A stretch of 64,000 nucleotides of DNA, from positions 1,426,001-1,490,000 of the forward strand of contig NZ_CP078069.1 of NCBI RefSeq assembly GCF_019195435.1, read 5' to 3'. The first letter of the stretch is position 1. Each line of letters begins with the position of its first letter. Both the position numbers and the translations under genes were made by a program. The DNA comes from Comamonas sp. NLF-1-9 (GTDB taxonomy: Bacteria > Pseudomonadota > Gammaproteobacteria > Burkholderiales > Burkholderiaceae_C). The notes below the pieces were generated by a model. That model made no database searches and had not been told where the DNA came from. It worked only from the letters and a program-made list of their open reading frames with translations. Below are positions 1-8,923 of this stretch, piece by piece.

Positions 1-800
1 GCATCCAGCCGGTGAACCTTGTTGTGCGTGGTCTTGTGCGTGGCCGAGTAGCGCAGCACCATCAGCGGCCTGAAGTTGACCAGCGAATCCAGCGTCTTGC
101 CGCCCTCCATCTTCTGCGGCTCGTCCAGGATCAGGATGGGCCGGTTGGCGCTGATCACGTCGATGGGCCTGCGCGACTGGAAGTCGTCCAGCTCTTCATA
201 GATGCGGCGGTTGTCCTTGCCCGTGGCATTGAAGGCCTGCACGTTGATGACCATGACGTTGATGCCCGCATCCGACGAAAAGCTCTCCAGGTGGTGCAAC
301 TGCCTGGAGTTGTAGATGAAAAAGCGCGCCTTCTTCTGGTAGCTCTCCAGGAAGTGCTCGGCGGTGATCTGAAGCGACTTGGCCACGCCCTCGCGGATGG
401 CGATACTGGGCACGACGATGATGAACTTGCTCCAGCCATAGCGGCGGTTCAGCTCGAAGATGGTCTTGATGTAGCAATAGGTCTTGCCGGTGCCCGTTTC
501 CATCTCGATGTCGAGATTGACCTTGGCCACTTTCGTCTTCACCAGCGCATCAGACACCGGCAGGTTCTGGCCGCGCTGCACCTGCTGGATGTTGTCCAGC
601 AGCGCAAGGTCGGTCAGCGCCAGATCGGCGTTCTTGAAACCGGCGTCGGAAAACAGGTCTTCCGTCCCCTTCCTGGCCTTGCCGGGGTCGATGCGGTAGC
701 TGACGGCCTCGGTGGATGCGGGCGGCTGGCCGTGGAAGCAGTCGACCACCGCCTGCACGGCGGCGCTCTGGTAGGGCTGGGTCTTGAATTTGAGCTTCAT
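1..800 (-). CDS. Type III restriction enzyme Res subunit, N-terminal part (cut by window edge)
   Basis: The minus-strand frame opens with ATG at 800-798 ([11 protein letters not shown]...) and runs off the left edge with no stop, so about 266 codons are visible. Residues around 105-112 carry a Walker A motif (METGTGKT), and a DExx-type Walker B analogue (LILDEPQ) follows near residue 240. This is the typical start of type III Res proteins, which couple an SF2 ATPase/translocase to a C-terminal nuclease and work together with Mod. The nuclease domain lies outside the window, so cleavage ability cannot be judged. It is the last gene of the minus-strand operon and is separated from the preceding gene by about 120 bases. 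The family call is firm; completeness is unknown. Confidence 0.85.
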   Translation of the reverse strand, partial: MKLKFKTQPYQSAAVQAVVDCFHGQPPASTEAVSYRIDPGKARKGTEDLFSDAGFKNADLALTDLALLDNIQQVQRGQNLPVSDALVKTKVAKVNLDIEMETGTGKTYCYIKTIFELNRRYGWSKFIIVVPSIAIREGVAKSLQITAEHFLESYQKKARFFIYNSRQLHHLESFSSDAGINVMVINVQAFNATGKDNRRIYEELDDFQSRRPIDVISANRPILILDEPQKMEGGKTLDSLVNFRPLMVLRYSATHKTTHNKVHRLD

Positions 801-884
801 CCGGTCGCGTCTCGTCGTTGCAATCTCTTGGCAAGCCATGCCAGCCGAGAGGCGTAAGTCTTTGATTTATCTGTATTTTCTTGG

Positions 885-899
885 CCCGCTCTCGGCGGG
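885..899. other. Small hairpin in the gap before res
   Basis: CCCGC (885-889) and GCGGG (895-899) flank a five-base loop, between the stop of the ATPase-like gene (924) and the res start (800). The surrounding gap is AT-richer than the genes. It could modulate read-through into res or simply be a weak terminator; no clean U-tract follows on the minus strand. Confidence 0.3.
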
Positions 900-923
900 T
901 CTCTGATTTTTGCCGGCAGACGT

Positions 924-2588
924 CTAATTTCTCTCGGCAAGCTGCCAGCAGGGTGCCGTGTCCGATCCCGTGTTCACGATCACTCCGCGACGGCGCAGCT
1001 TGCCCAGGAGGTTGCTCACCTTGTTGTATTTCTGCTCGTCCGTCAGGGCATCGCTCAGCTTGCTCAGCAACAGCTTGTTGATCTCGGCGCGGCTGGCCTT
1101 GCCAAATTTCTCCAGATAGTCGGTCAGCAGCTTGGCGTAAAACTCGTCGTCCTGGGCGCGAGTGCGGATGTACTCGGCCTGGCTCGCCGTCGCGGCTGCC
1201 ACCGCCGCCGAGACAAAGTAGCCCGGCTTGCGCCCCTCGATCAAACCTGCCTTGCGCAGGCGCGCGGCAGCCTCGTCGGGGATCGGCAGCTTCTTCTGCA
1301 CGCGGTCGAGTGCCAGCACGTCCGTCAGCGGCAAGTCGGTCTTCTGGATCAGCAGGCGGCTATAAGCGAGATCCACCACGCCGCCATAGATCGTCATCGT
1401 CACCGCGTTGGGCTGGCTCAGATCGTAGTCGGGCAGCGGGAAGTAGCGCCGGGCCTGTCCGCTGTACATGTCGTGAATGCCATAGCCCATGGTGTCGATC
1501 ATGTTCAGCTCGGCCATGGCCTGGGCGAGGAAGGGGTTGCGGTAGCGCCGCGGCGGCCGCGTGTTCTGGATGTAGTCGTCGGGCTGCCCCTCGAAAAAGC
1601 CGCCTTCGTTCTCGAAGATCAGCCGATCCGGCTGCTCGATCACCACCACCCGGCCATGGCGTCGGTAATCCTGATGCACGATGCAGTTGTGCAGCGCCTC
1701 CAGCACGATCCGCTGGTCGTACTTCGGCACCTCCACCGGCACCAGCTCGTCCTGCGGCAGGATGCGCAACTGGATATTGCGGATGCGCTGATACAGGCGC
1801 GTGGTGCTCAGCAGAAACGGCGGGCCAAAGTGCTCGTATGCGCGCTCCTGGCCCACCAGGCTCCAGGTCAACTGCGCGGGGTGGGGCGAAAGCCGGTAGG
1901 CCGATTCGGCCTTGCCCAGCAGCAACAAGGCGGTGCGGGTGATCTGCCCGTCCTGCGTCAGCCGCGCACGATCCAGGAAGGTGCTGGTTGGCCATCCCAG
2001 CACATCCTCCAGCGCGATGCGGTTGGCGTACTTGCCGGCAAAAGACTCGCGCGCCTTGCGCACGGCGGCCTCATCCAGATCGGCCAGAGTGGCGCCAGGC
2101 ACCACTTGCGCCGTCCAATCCTGCGCCAGCGTCTGGCGCCGGATCGCGTCGAGCTTGTCCAGCGATAGCGAGGTCAGGCTTTCGCCGGCGCGGGCGTAGT
2201 AGTGGCCCTTCCACGCAATCGGGATGCCACGCGGAGCCGCCGGAATCTCCAGCAGCAATACGCGCCCGTCCGCATGCGCGAGCTCATGAATGTCACGAAA
2301 GCTGATGCGCGGCTGGGCGTTCTCGGTGATCTGCATCTTGAGCGTCTGCAGGCGCTCGGCCTGCGGGCGGTAGTCCGTGCCCACCACGCGCCGCGTCTTG
2401 TTGCTGACCCCGAACACCAGCCAGCCGGCCTCGGCATCGCGCAGATTGGCCTCGTTGGCCAGCGCCGAGAAATATTTGCCTATCTCATCGGTGCTGTAGT
2501 CGTTGCCTGCCTGCTTGAACTCCACCACCTCGTTCTCCCAGGTGGTGATCAGTTGCTCCAGCACGGCTTTCAGCTCCTGGGCATCCAT
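924..2588 (-). CDS. AlbA_2 (Schlafen-type) DNA-binding / HATPase_c_4 ATPase-like protein
   Basis: This 554-residue protein starts MDAQELKAVLEQL. The N-terminal ~130 residues match the AlbA_2 / divergent AAA-4 fold: EVVEFKQAG, then ALANEANLRDAEAGWLVFGV and VVGTDYRP. A central segment from about residue 290 (LEALHNCIVHQDYRRHG, DRLIFENEGGF) matches the HATPase_c_4 domain often annotated as RecG-like or putative transcriptional regulator. The C-terminus is rich in helix-like sequence, compatible with winged-helix units. Family members occur as accessory proteins in defence loci and as stand-alone regulators; the molecular role here is not known. The gene begins 9 bases after the mod stop, so it is co-transcribed with mod. 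Confidence 0.8.
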   Translation of the reverse strand: MDAQELKAVLEQLITTWENEVVEFKQAGNDYSTDEIGKYFSALANEANLRDAEAGWLVFGVSNKTRRVVGTDYRPQAERLQTLKMQITENAQPRISFRDIHELAHADGRVLLLEIPAAPRGIPIAWKGHYYARAGESLTSLSLDKLDAIRRQTLAQDWTAQVVPGATLADLDEAAVRKARESFAGKYANRIALEDVLGWPTSTFLDRARLTQDGQITRTALLLLGKAESAYRLSPHPAQLTWSLVGQERAYEHFGPPFLLSTTRLYQRIRNIQLRILPQDELVPVEVPKYDQRIVLEALHNCIVHQDYRRHGRVVVIEQPDRLIFENEGGFFEGQPDDYIQNTRPPRRYRNPFLAQAMAELNMIDTMGYGIHDMYSGQARRYFPLPDYDLSQPNAVTMTIYGGVVDLAYSRLLIQKTDLPLTDVLALDRVQKKLPIPDEAAARLRKAGLIEGRKPGYFVSAAVAAATASQAEYIRTRAQDDEFYAKLLTDYLEKFGKASRAEINKLLLSKLSDALTDEQKYNKVSNLLGKLRRRGVIVNTGSDTAPCWQLAERN

Positions 2589-2597
2589 GCCGCCCCC

Positions 2598-4553
2598 TCA
2601 GATACTCTTCACTTCGGTGGCAGGCGACAGCAGCTTGAAGATCTGCTCCACGTTGATCTTGACCGAGCTGTCCTTGAAGCCCGCATCGCGGAACACGGCG
2701 CGCAGCGGCTTGTGCGTGGCCAGCTCTTTCACGAAATCTTCATCGATGCCGCCCTGGGCATCGAAGCAGGCGGCCAGCGCGTTGCCGTCGACGAAGAACA
2801 CATCCTTGCCCTGGACGGTCTTTGTCTCGATGGGCAGGGCGAGGTCGACGCCCCAGTCCAGCATGACCTGGAACAGCAAGTCCTCGGGCGTGCGACCTGG
2901 CTTGATGTTGTCCACGAACAGATCGAGGCTGGCCTTGTCCAGTGCATCCGGGGCGTAATAGACATCGGCCATGTTGGAGGTGTCGATTTTGAGGACGCGG
3001 AAGCCGGTGTCTAAGTTGCCGGTAGCGAGGTTATCAGCGACTTTTTTGCCTGCACGGCGAATTCGCTCCTTTGCTACATCAGCAATTGTTCGGTAGCCCG
3101 CCGTCATTGCAAAGGATGTCTCTGGACAGGTTTCAGGCAATTGGACGAGCACGAACCTCAGCCGCTTCCCGCTCTCAGCGTTTAATTGGAATACAGCGTG
3201 CGCCGTCGTTGCCGATCCTGCAAAGAAATCCATAACGATACAGTCATCGGCAGATCCGGTCGTTGCCATCTCAATAAACTTGGCAATGACCGCCTCATCC
3301 TTCGGGAAGTCGAAGATGCCGGGACCTAGCAGCGCTGCGAGCCGTTCTGATGCCGAGCGTGCCGGCTGGTAGAAAACACTAGGCGGCGTGAGCGCATCTG
3401 TCTCATGGAGGTACCGTCGGATCATGACACTGGTTGGCGTAACAAAGCTGACGCGCCCCTCTTCGACCAACCGATTGAACTCGTTCTGATCGAAGCTCCA
3501 TCCGCGGTTGCGACGCAACGGTATGGGCTCACCTGACTTCGGATTTATAAGTTGGAAGCGTCGCCCACCTGGTGCCGTAGGATCGTCCTCCTTATAGGCG
3601 CCCCTGGTATCTATGTGTCGAAACCGGCGTAGACCGAAGACTGCTTTGGCCTTCATGGAGCGAAACCATCCAGCCAAGTCGTTTGATGCGGATTCGTAGT
3701 CCGCGCCGTACTTAATCTTGAGTCTGGCGATTTCGGCTAACGCCTCATCCACGCCTTCCTTGCGGATGCTCCAGTTTCTTGGGACGGCGCTCCTCTCCCT
3801 TGCATACACAAGGGCGTATTCGTGCGACACGCCTACTTGCTTCGCATCGTTCTTGTTAGCGCCTTCCCAGACGATCTGTGCAATGAAATTTCCTTCGCCA
3901 AATATCTCGCTACATACCTTTCTAAGGTTGTCAACCTCGTTGTCGTCAATCGAAACGAAGATCACCCCATCTTCAGCAAGTAGGTTTCGCGCAAGACGTA
4001 ACCTGGAATAGATCATGTTCAGCCATTCCGAGTGGAATCGCCCATTTGCCTCGGTGTTAGCCACCAGCCGGTCGCCTGCCTCGTCTATCTGGTTCGATCG
4101 AACCAAGTAGCTCTCGGTATCAGAGCTGAAATCGTCCTCGTAAACGAAATCCTTTCCAGTGTTGTACGGCGGATCGATATAAATCATCTTCACCTTGCCC
4201 AGATAAGTCTCCTGCAGCAGCTTCAACGCATCCAGGTTGTCACCTTCGATGAACAGGTTCTTGGTCGTATCGAAATCCACACTCTCTTCGCGGCAGGGGC
4301 GCAGCGTCTTGGCAATCGGCGCATTGGCCGTCAGCAGCGCCTCGCGCTTGCCGGGCCAGTTCAGGTGATAGCGTTCCTGCGGGCCTTCGACCAGCGTGCC
4401 CGACAGCTCCTGCCTGAGCTGGTCGAAGTCCACCGCCAGCCGCACGCGGCCATCCTCGCCCCGGGCCTCCGTCACGCAGCCGGGGAACAGCTCGCGCAGG
4501 CGCGCGATGTTGTCTTCCGTCAGGTTGGGCGAATGCATCTTGAGTTTTTCCAT
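2598..4553 (-). CDS. Type III DNA adenine methyltransferase (Mod subunit)
   Basis: This 651-residue protein is a beta-class N6-adenine methyltransferase that would methylate the recognition site and give specificity to Res. Motif IV DPPY is at residues 127-130 (IYIDPPYNTGKDF) and the AdoMet-binding motif follows at about 443-448 (DFFAGSATTA), the beta-class order. I chose the ATG at 4553-4551 (MEKLKMHSP): the frame is open about 100 codons further upstream, but that stretch lies antisense-like inside the DUF4391 coding region, and an AGGA sits just upstream of 4553. The stretch between the two motifs is the target-recognition region. The segment from about 3010 to 4250 looks visibly less GC-rich than its flanks. 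Confidence 0.9.
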   Translation of the reverse strand: MEKLKMHSPNLTEDNIARLRELFPGCVTEARGEDGRVRLAVDFDQLRQELSGTLVEGPQERYHLNWPGKREALLTANAPIAKTLRPCREESVDFDTTKNLFIEGDNLDALKLLQETYLGKVKMIYIDPPYNTGKDFVYEDDFSSDTESYLVRSNQIDEAGDRLVANTEANGRFHSEWLNMIYSRLRLARNLLAEDGVIFVSIDDNEVDNLRKVCSEIFGEGNFIAQIVWEGANKNDAKQVGVSHEYALVYARERSAVPRNWSIRKEGVDEALAEIARLKIKYGADYESASNDLAGWFRSMKAKAVFGLRRFRHIDTRGAYKEDDPTAPGGRRFQLINPKSGEPIPLRRNRGWSFDQNEFNRLVEEGRVSFVTPTSVMIRRYLHETDALTPPSVFYQPARSASERLAALLGPGIFDFPKDEAVIAKFIEMATTGSADDCIVMDFFAGSATTAHAVFQLNAESGKRLRFVLVQLPETCPETSFAMTAGYRTIADVAKERIRRAGKKVADNLATGNLDTGFRVLKIDTSNMADVYYAPDALDKASLDLFVDNIKPGRTPEDLLFQVMLDWGVDLALPIETKTVQGKDVFFVDGNALAACFDAQGGIDEDFVKELATHKPLRAVFRDAGFKDSSVKINVEQIFKLLSPATEVKSI

Positions 4554-4591
4554 GTTTCTGTCCTGTTGCCGTCCGGGCCGCTGCCGGCCCA

Positions 4592-5269
4592 TCACCGGCG
4601 GAGGCTGTCGAGTTCGGATTGGAGTTGCCGCACGACGGCGTTGATCTCCACCTTGCGGTTGAATTGCTTTTCCCGGGCCAGCCGGGCCATGGCCTTGTCC
4701 AGCTCGCGCTGCATGGCCTGGGCCTGCTCCACGCGCGCGATCAGCGCGGCCAGCGTTTCCTGCGGGCGGGCCGGCAGGGGAATCAGGCGGTGCAGCAGTT
4801 GCTCGTACAGGCCGCCCATGTGCAGGGCCACGGGCAGGGCGCTGCGCGCGCAAGCGGCGGGCAGCCAGCCCGTGGCGAAGTAGTCGGAGAGCACCCAGCG
4901 GCTGGCGTCGGCCTCGTTGGGGCGCTTGCAGGCGGCCACCACCTGCGTTTTGCCGTCAAAGCCCAGTTCGAACACGATGGGCGAGGCTATCGCCCCGTCG
5001 ATGGCGCGCAGCACGTCGCGGTGCAGCTCCGGGGTTTTGAGCTGGATGCTGAAGACCTGGATCTCCAGCACGCCTGGCCGCTCGGGCAGGTTGATCGTTT
5101 CCGGGGCCAGCTTGAAGGCCCAGACGATTTGTTCCACCTGTTTGACGAACAGGTCTTTCAGCCGGGTGTTGGCTGCGGCGTGTTCGTAAATCTTGTTCTT
5201 CGGAAGGGGGCGGCCAAACGCGGCTTGCGCCGGGTAATCGATCAGCGCCGGATGGGCAGGCACCGTCAT
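4592..5269 (-). CDS. DUF4391 domain-containing protein
   Basis: This 225-residue soluble protein starts MTVPAHPALIDYP. The sequence (FGRPLPKNKIYEHA, FVKQVEQIVWAFKLAPETINLP, VLEIQVFSIQLK) matches what I know of DUF4391, a family of unknown function found beside helicases and type III methyltransferases. The last ~60 residues are charged and heptad-like (RVEQAQAMQRELDKAMARL...), suggesting a coiled coil. Its start overlaps the helicase stop by four bases (ATGA, 5266-5269), indicating translational coupling and probably a shared complex. No catalytic motif is visible to me. Confidence 0.8.
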   Translation of the reverse strand: MTVPAHPALIDYPAQAAFGRPLPKNKIYEHAAANTRLKDLFVKQVEQIVWAFKLAPETINLPERPGVLEIQVFSIQLKTPELHRDVLRAIDGAIASPIVFELGFDGKTQVVAACKRPNEADASRWVLSDYFATGWLPAACARSALPVALHMGGLYEQLLHRLIPLPARPQETLAALIARVEQAQAMQRELDKAMARLAREKQFNRKVEINAVVRQLQSELDSLRR

Positions 5270-8200
5270 TCGGCCTCCTGAACCACCAAAAAGGCGATCA
5301 GCTCGAAGTCATCCAGGCCGGAGATGGTGTTGGTCAGCGCCGTGGTCTTGCCGCCGGAGAACAGGCTGTCCAGATCTTTCTCTTCCTTCACTTCGACCAT
5401 GGAGCGAATCGCCTTGCCGAGCAGGTCAGAGTACCGCTGCATCTGCCGGCCTTCGGCGGTCTCTTTGTTGAAAACCTGGGTCGCTTGGGTGATGGGCGTG
5501 TCTTGGCCCTTGCAGCAGCTGCGCACCAGATCGAGCAGGCGCTTGACTTCGGTGTGATCGTGGACGACTTCGCCCGAGCGGCTGATGTAGATGAGGTAGT
5601 ACGGATGCAGCCAGTTGTGCTGCGGCAGGTGCGCGGGCGGGTTGACACCCGCGTTGCGGTTGCGCAGGGTAAAGATGACGCCGGGCGCAAGGCCCAGATC
5701 GGCATTGGCGCGCACCACGGCATGCAGGCCGTTGGGCGATTTGTTCAGGTCGCCGTGGGTCTTGACGTAGCCCAGCAAATCCATGCGGAAGTCGTTCAAG
5801 CCCAGGTCGGTGATGGAGACACCGGTCTTCAAATCCTCCAGCTCGATGACTTCTTCCTGCAGGCGGCGCAGTTGCTCCTTGCGGTAGGACACGTCGTTGG
5901 CCTGCGCGGACAGCACGTTGTCGTCGCCAGTGGCGGTGACGTCGACGATCGTCATCCGGCTCTCGACGCGCTCCTTGAGCTTGATGTATTCGTCGAGCGA
6001 GATATCGGGCCAATAGTTGACCAGCTGGATGCTGGCGTTGGGCGAGCCGATGCGGTCCACGCGTCCAAAGCGCTGGATGATGCGTACCGGGTTCCAGTGG
6101 ATGTCGTAGTTGATGACGCAGTCGCAGTCCTGCAGGTTCTGGCCTTCGGAGATGCAGTCGGTGCCGATGAGCAGGTCGATCTCGGCCGGTTCGCCGGGCA
6201 GCACGACGGCTTTTTCTTTCGAGCGCGGCGAGAACAGCGTTAGCAGTTCCTGAAAGTCATACGCGGTGGGCAGTGTGGACTTGGGCCGGTCGCTGCCCGT
6301 GACCTTGCCGGAGTGCATCTTCAGGGCCTGCAGGGCGGGTGCCAGATGGGCGTAGAGGTAGTCGGCGGTGTCGGCAAAGGCGGTGAAGATCAGGATTTTT
6401 TTGTTGCCGGGGTTGATGGGACTGGCGATTTTGCCGAGCACCTGGCCCTTGAGGTGCTGGAGCTTGGCGTCGTCTTCAGGCGTGATCTTGGCCATCGAGG
6501 CCAGCAGCGCCCCGATGGTGGCGAGATCGCCCTTGAGGTCGTGTTCCCACGAGGGCAGATCCATGTCGGCCAGGTTGATCCTGACCTTGCCGCCGATGTC
6601 TGTGCCAGCACCTTGGCCGAGTTCGTCGAGCAGGTCGTCTTCCTCGGCGTCGAGGTCTTGCAGCGCCTCGGTCAGGTCGGCCACGCTGGCAGCGCTACCG
6701 GTCTGGTTGAAGGCTGCAATCTTGGTCAGCATGTCTTGATGGTTGGCTTGCAGCGATTGCAGCGTGAGCCGGAATGACTGGACGGAGCTTTCGAGCCGCT
6801 TGAGCAAATTGACCGTCATCAGGGCTTGCAGGCTCTTCTCGCGGTCGGCTTGGCGCAGCGTGCCTTTGCTCCCCACCTTGGTGTCATACAGCTCTTCGTA
6901 TTTGCGCAGGCGGCTGGGCAGGATGTAGCTGACGGGGGCATACACGGCGAGCTTGAGCCGGGTCAGTTGCTCGAATATGTCATTGAAGCCCATCACGTCC
7001 GGGCGTGTGGTCAAGGCGCAATGGAACGACAAGGGCTTGCGGCGCTCCGGGAAGTGGCCAATGTCCCGGGTGTCGTAGAAGGTCTGGATGTGCCTGCGCG
7101 AGCGCGCGATGGTGACGCTGTCCAGCAGCTCGAAAAAATCGAAATCGAGCGCATCCAGAATGGCGCGTGGCGTGCGCTCTTCCAGCGGCAGTTTGGACCA
7201 GGCGTTGAAGGCTTTCTGCGCGTTGCGGAAGACCTCCTCTACCGATTTGCTGGTGCGCAGCTTCTTGCTCAGGTTTTCCGAGTCACCCTCATAAGCCAGC
7301 GCAAGCTGGTTGCGCAGGTCATTGAAACGGTTGTTGACCGGCGTGGCCGAGAGCATCAACACCTTGGTCTTCACGCCTTCGCGGATGACCTTGTTCATCA
7401 GCTTCTGATAGCGCGTTTCCTTGTCTTTGTATGCATCGTTGTTGCGAAAGTTGTGTGACTCGTCGATGACGACCAGGTCGTAGTTGCCCCAGTTGATCCG
7501 GTTGAGCGGCGTGCCGAAGGATTCGCCACTGGTGCGCGAGAGGTCGGTGTGGCAAAGGACGTCGTAGCTGAAACGATCGCTGGCGAAGATGTTGGTTTTT
7601 AGGTTGCGGTTGTAGTTGAGCCAGTTGTCGGCCAGCTTCTTGGGGCACAGCACCAGCACCGACCGGTTGCGCAGCTCGTAGTACTTGATCACGGCCAGGG
7701 CGGTGAAGGTCTTGCCCAGGCCCACGCTGTCGGCCAGGATGCAGCCACTGTAGGTTTCCAGCTTGTTGATGACCCCGCTGGCCGCATCCCGCTGGTAGTT
7801 GAAGAGCTTGTTCCAGATCAGCGTGTCCTGATAGCCCGTGCGGTCGTTGGGCAGGACGTCCTCGTCGATTTCGTCCAGGAATTCGCTGAAGATGTTGTGG
7901 AGCATCAGAAAGTAGATGCTCTCGGGCGAGTTCTCCTGGTAGACCGAGGCGATGTGCTCGCAGATCTGCGCGGTCACGTCTTCCAGCTTCTCGGGGTCGT
8001 TCCAGATCTGGTCGAACAGGCTCAGGTAGGTGGCTGCAAATGGTGCCTCGTCCATTTTGTTGACGAGGTTGGAGACGGCATTGCCCTGCTGGTAGCCCAG
8101 ATCGACGGCAGTGAAGCCATGCAGGGGCATGTATGCCGTGTCTGTGCCACCCGCCTGCACGCAGGCGAACTGCTGCATGGGCGCCTTGCTGCGATTGCTG

Positions 8201-8556
8201 CGGAAGCTGGCCTTGCGCTGAATCCAGTCGGCGCACTCTTTGGCCACCGCCCGCTGGGTGAGCTTGTTGCGCAACTGGATTTCAAACTCGCTGCCGTAGA
8301 GGCTGCGCTCGCGGTCGAGCTTGGGGATGTGGAATTCCTTGCGCTCCTTGCGTATCTTGTCGGTCACCTCGCTGGCCGTGAAAGTGGGCGAGGTGAAAAT
8401 GAAATTCAGCTCGTCAATCTTTTCGAGTTCGGCCTTCAAGGCCTCGAAGGCGTACATTGAAAAGCACGAGGCCGCGATCTTCAGCCGCGCCCCTGGCCGG
8501 ACGGTCTGTTTGAGATCGTCGCCCAGCAAACGACTGATGTTGTCAATCAGTTCCAT
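5266..8556 (-). CDS. SNF2/DEAD-type helicase of the restriction island
   Basis: This 1096-residue superfamily 2 ATPase is the first gene of the operon. Residues 1-150 resemble the phospholipase D-like N-terminal region seen in related helicases, but no HKD catalytic motif is apparent. Helicase motifs are clear: Walker A DSVGLGKT (about 276-283), DESH (365-368), SATP (403-406), then the C-terminal RecA lobe with LIFTAF (about 723) and QRFGRVDRIG (828-837). A long charged insert (about 520-700) separates the two lobes. It probably translocates on DNA and powers a restriction or defence complex with the downstream DUF4391, Mod, AlbA_2 and Res proteins. The function is inferred from context, not shown. 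Confidence 0.85.
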   Translation of the reverse strand: MELIDNISRLLGDDLKQTVRPGARLKIAASCFSMYAFEALKAELEKIDELNFIFTSPTFTASEVTDKIRKERKEFHIPKLDRERSLYGSEFEIQLRNKLTQRAVAKECADWIQRKASFRSNRSKAPMQQFACVQAGGTDTAYMPLHGFTAVDLGYQQGNAVSNLVNKMDEAPFAATYLSLFDQIWNDPEKLEDVTAQICEHIASVYQENSPESIYFLMLHNIFSEFLDEIDEDVLPNDRTGYQDTLIWNKLFNYQRDAASGVINKLETYSGCILADSVGLGKTFTALAVIKYYELRNRSVLVLCPKKLADNWLNYNRNLKTNIFASDRFSYDVLCHTDLSRTSGESFGTPLNRINWGNYDLVVIDESHNFRNNDAYKDKETRYQKLMNKVIREGVKTKVLMLSATPVNNRFNDLRNQLALAYEGDSENLSKKLRTSKSVEEVFRNAQKAFNAWSKLPLEERTPRAILDALDFDFFELLDSVTIARSRRHIQTFYDTRDIGHFPERRKPLSFHCALTTRPDVMGFNDIFEQLTRLKLAVYAPVSYILPSRLRKYEELYDTKVGSKGTLRQADREKSLQALMTVNLLKRLESSVQSFRLTLQSLQANHQDMLTKIAAFNQTGSAASVADLTEALQDLDAEEDDLLDELGQGAGTDIGGKVRINLADMDLPSWEHDLKGDLATIGALLASMAKITPEDDAKLQHLKGQVLGKIASPINPGNKKILIFTAFADTADYLYAHLAPALQALKMHSGKVTGSDRPKSTLPTAYDFQELLTLFSPRSKEKAVVLPGEPAEIDLLIGTDCISEGQNLQDCDCVINYDIHWNPVRIIQRFGRVDRIGSPNASIQLVNYWPDISLDEYIKLKERVESRMTIVDVTATGDDNVLSAQANDVSYRKEQLRRLQEEVIELEDLKTGVSITDLGLNDFRMDLLGYVKTHGDLNKSPNGLHAVVRANADLGLAPGVIFTLRNRNAGVNPPAHLPQHNWLHPYYLIYISRSGEVVHDHTEVKRLLDLVRSCCKGQDTPITQATQVFNKETAEGRQMQRYSDLLGKAIRSMVEVKEEKDLDSLFSGGKTTALTNTISGLDDFELIAFLVVQEAE

Positions 8557-8923
8557 CAGCCTCTTACCCCCAATCCTTGTTGGTCATATTGTCCAAGCAA
8601 GCCCGCACGCCCGGACAAGACTACCAGTTTGAGGATAGCCAGAATTCATCGATAAAAACAGGCCGAGTCCCCTGTCTGTATTGTGGGGCAAGCTATCGAT
8701 GAAGTAGCAATCAGAGATGCGTGCTCGCCCCAATCCGTTGGCCATGCCATCACGAACCGGGAGCGGAACCGTGTTTTGTCAGGGTAAACCCAGGTGTTAT
8801 GGGCTTGCGCATATGTTCAATATGGTGCGGCCGCTATGGAAACCCGAAGCAAAAGGCCGCACCATCGACAGGTGCATTCCCGCGCCGGCCTTGCACGCCG
8901 ATCGCTCCAGAACAGAGACCGCC
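8557..8923. other. Intergenic boundary between defence operon and purine operon
   Basis: About 367 bases separate the divergent helicase and xdhA starts. An open frame runs in from 8717, but its first ~69 codons lack family similarity, so the stretch is treated as non-coding. It should hold promoters for both operons; I could not pick convincing -35/-10 pairs. An 11-bp inverted repeat is listed separately. No integrase, direct repeat or attachment site was recognised. Confidence 0.5.
8822..8865. repeat. Perfect 11-bp inverted repeat in the xdhA leader
   Basis: ATGGTGCGGCC (8822-8832) is matched exactly by GGCCGCACCAT (8855-8865) across a 22-base loop, ending 58 bases before the xdhA ATG. No T-run follows, so an intrinsic terminator is unlikely. 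An operator for a purine-responsive regulator or an RNA hairpin in the leader is possible; this is inference. Confidence 0.5.

Noticed and set aside
4554-4853. N-terminal extension of mod by about 100 codons
   Set aside because: The extension lies antisense-like within the DUF4391 coding sequence and is Arg/Gly/Pro-rich; a ribosome site and family-like start occur at 4553.
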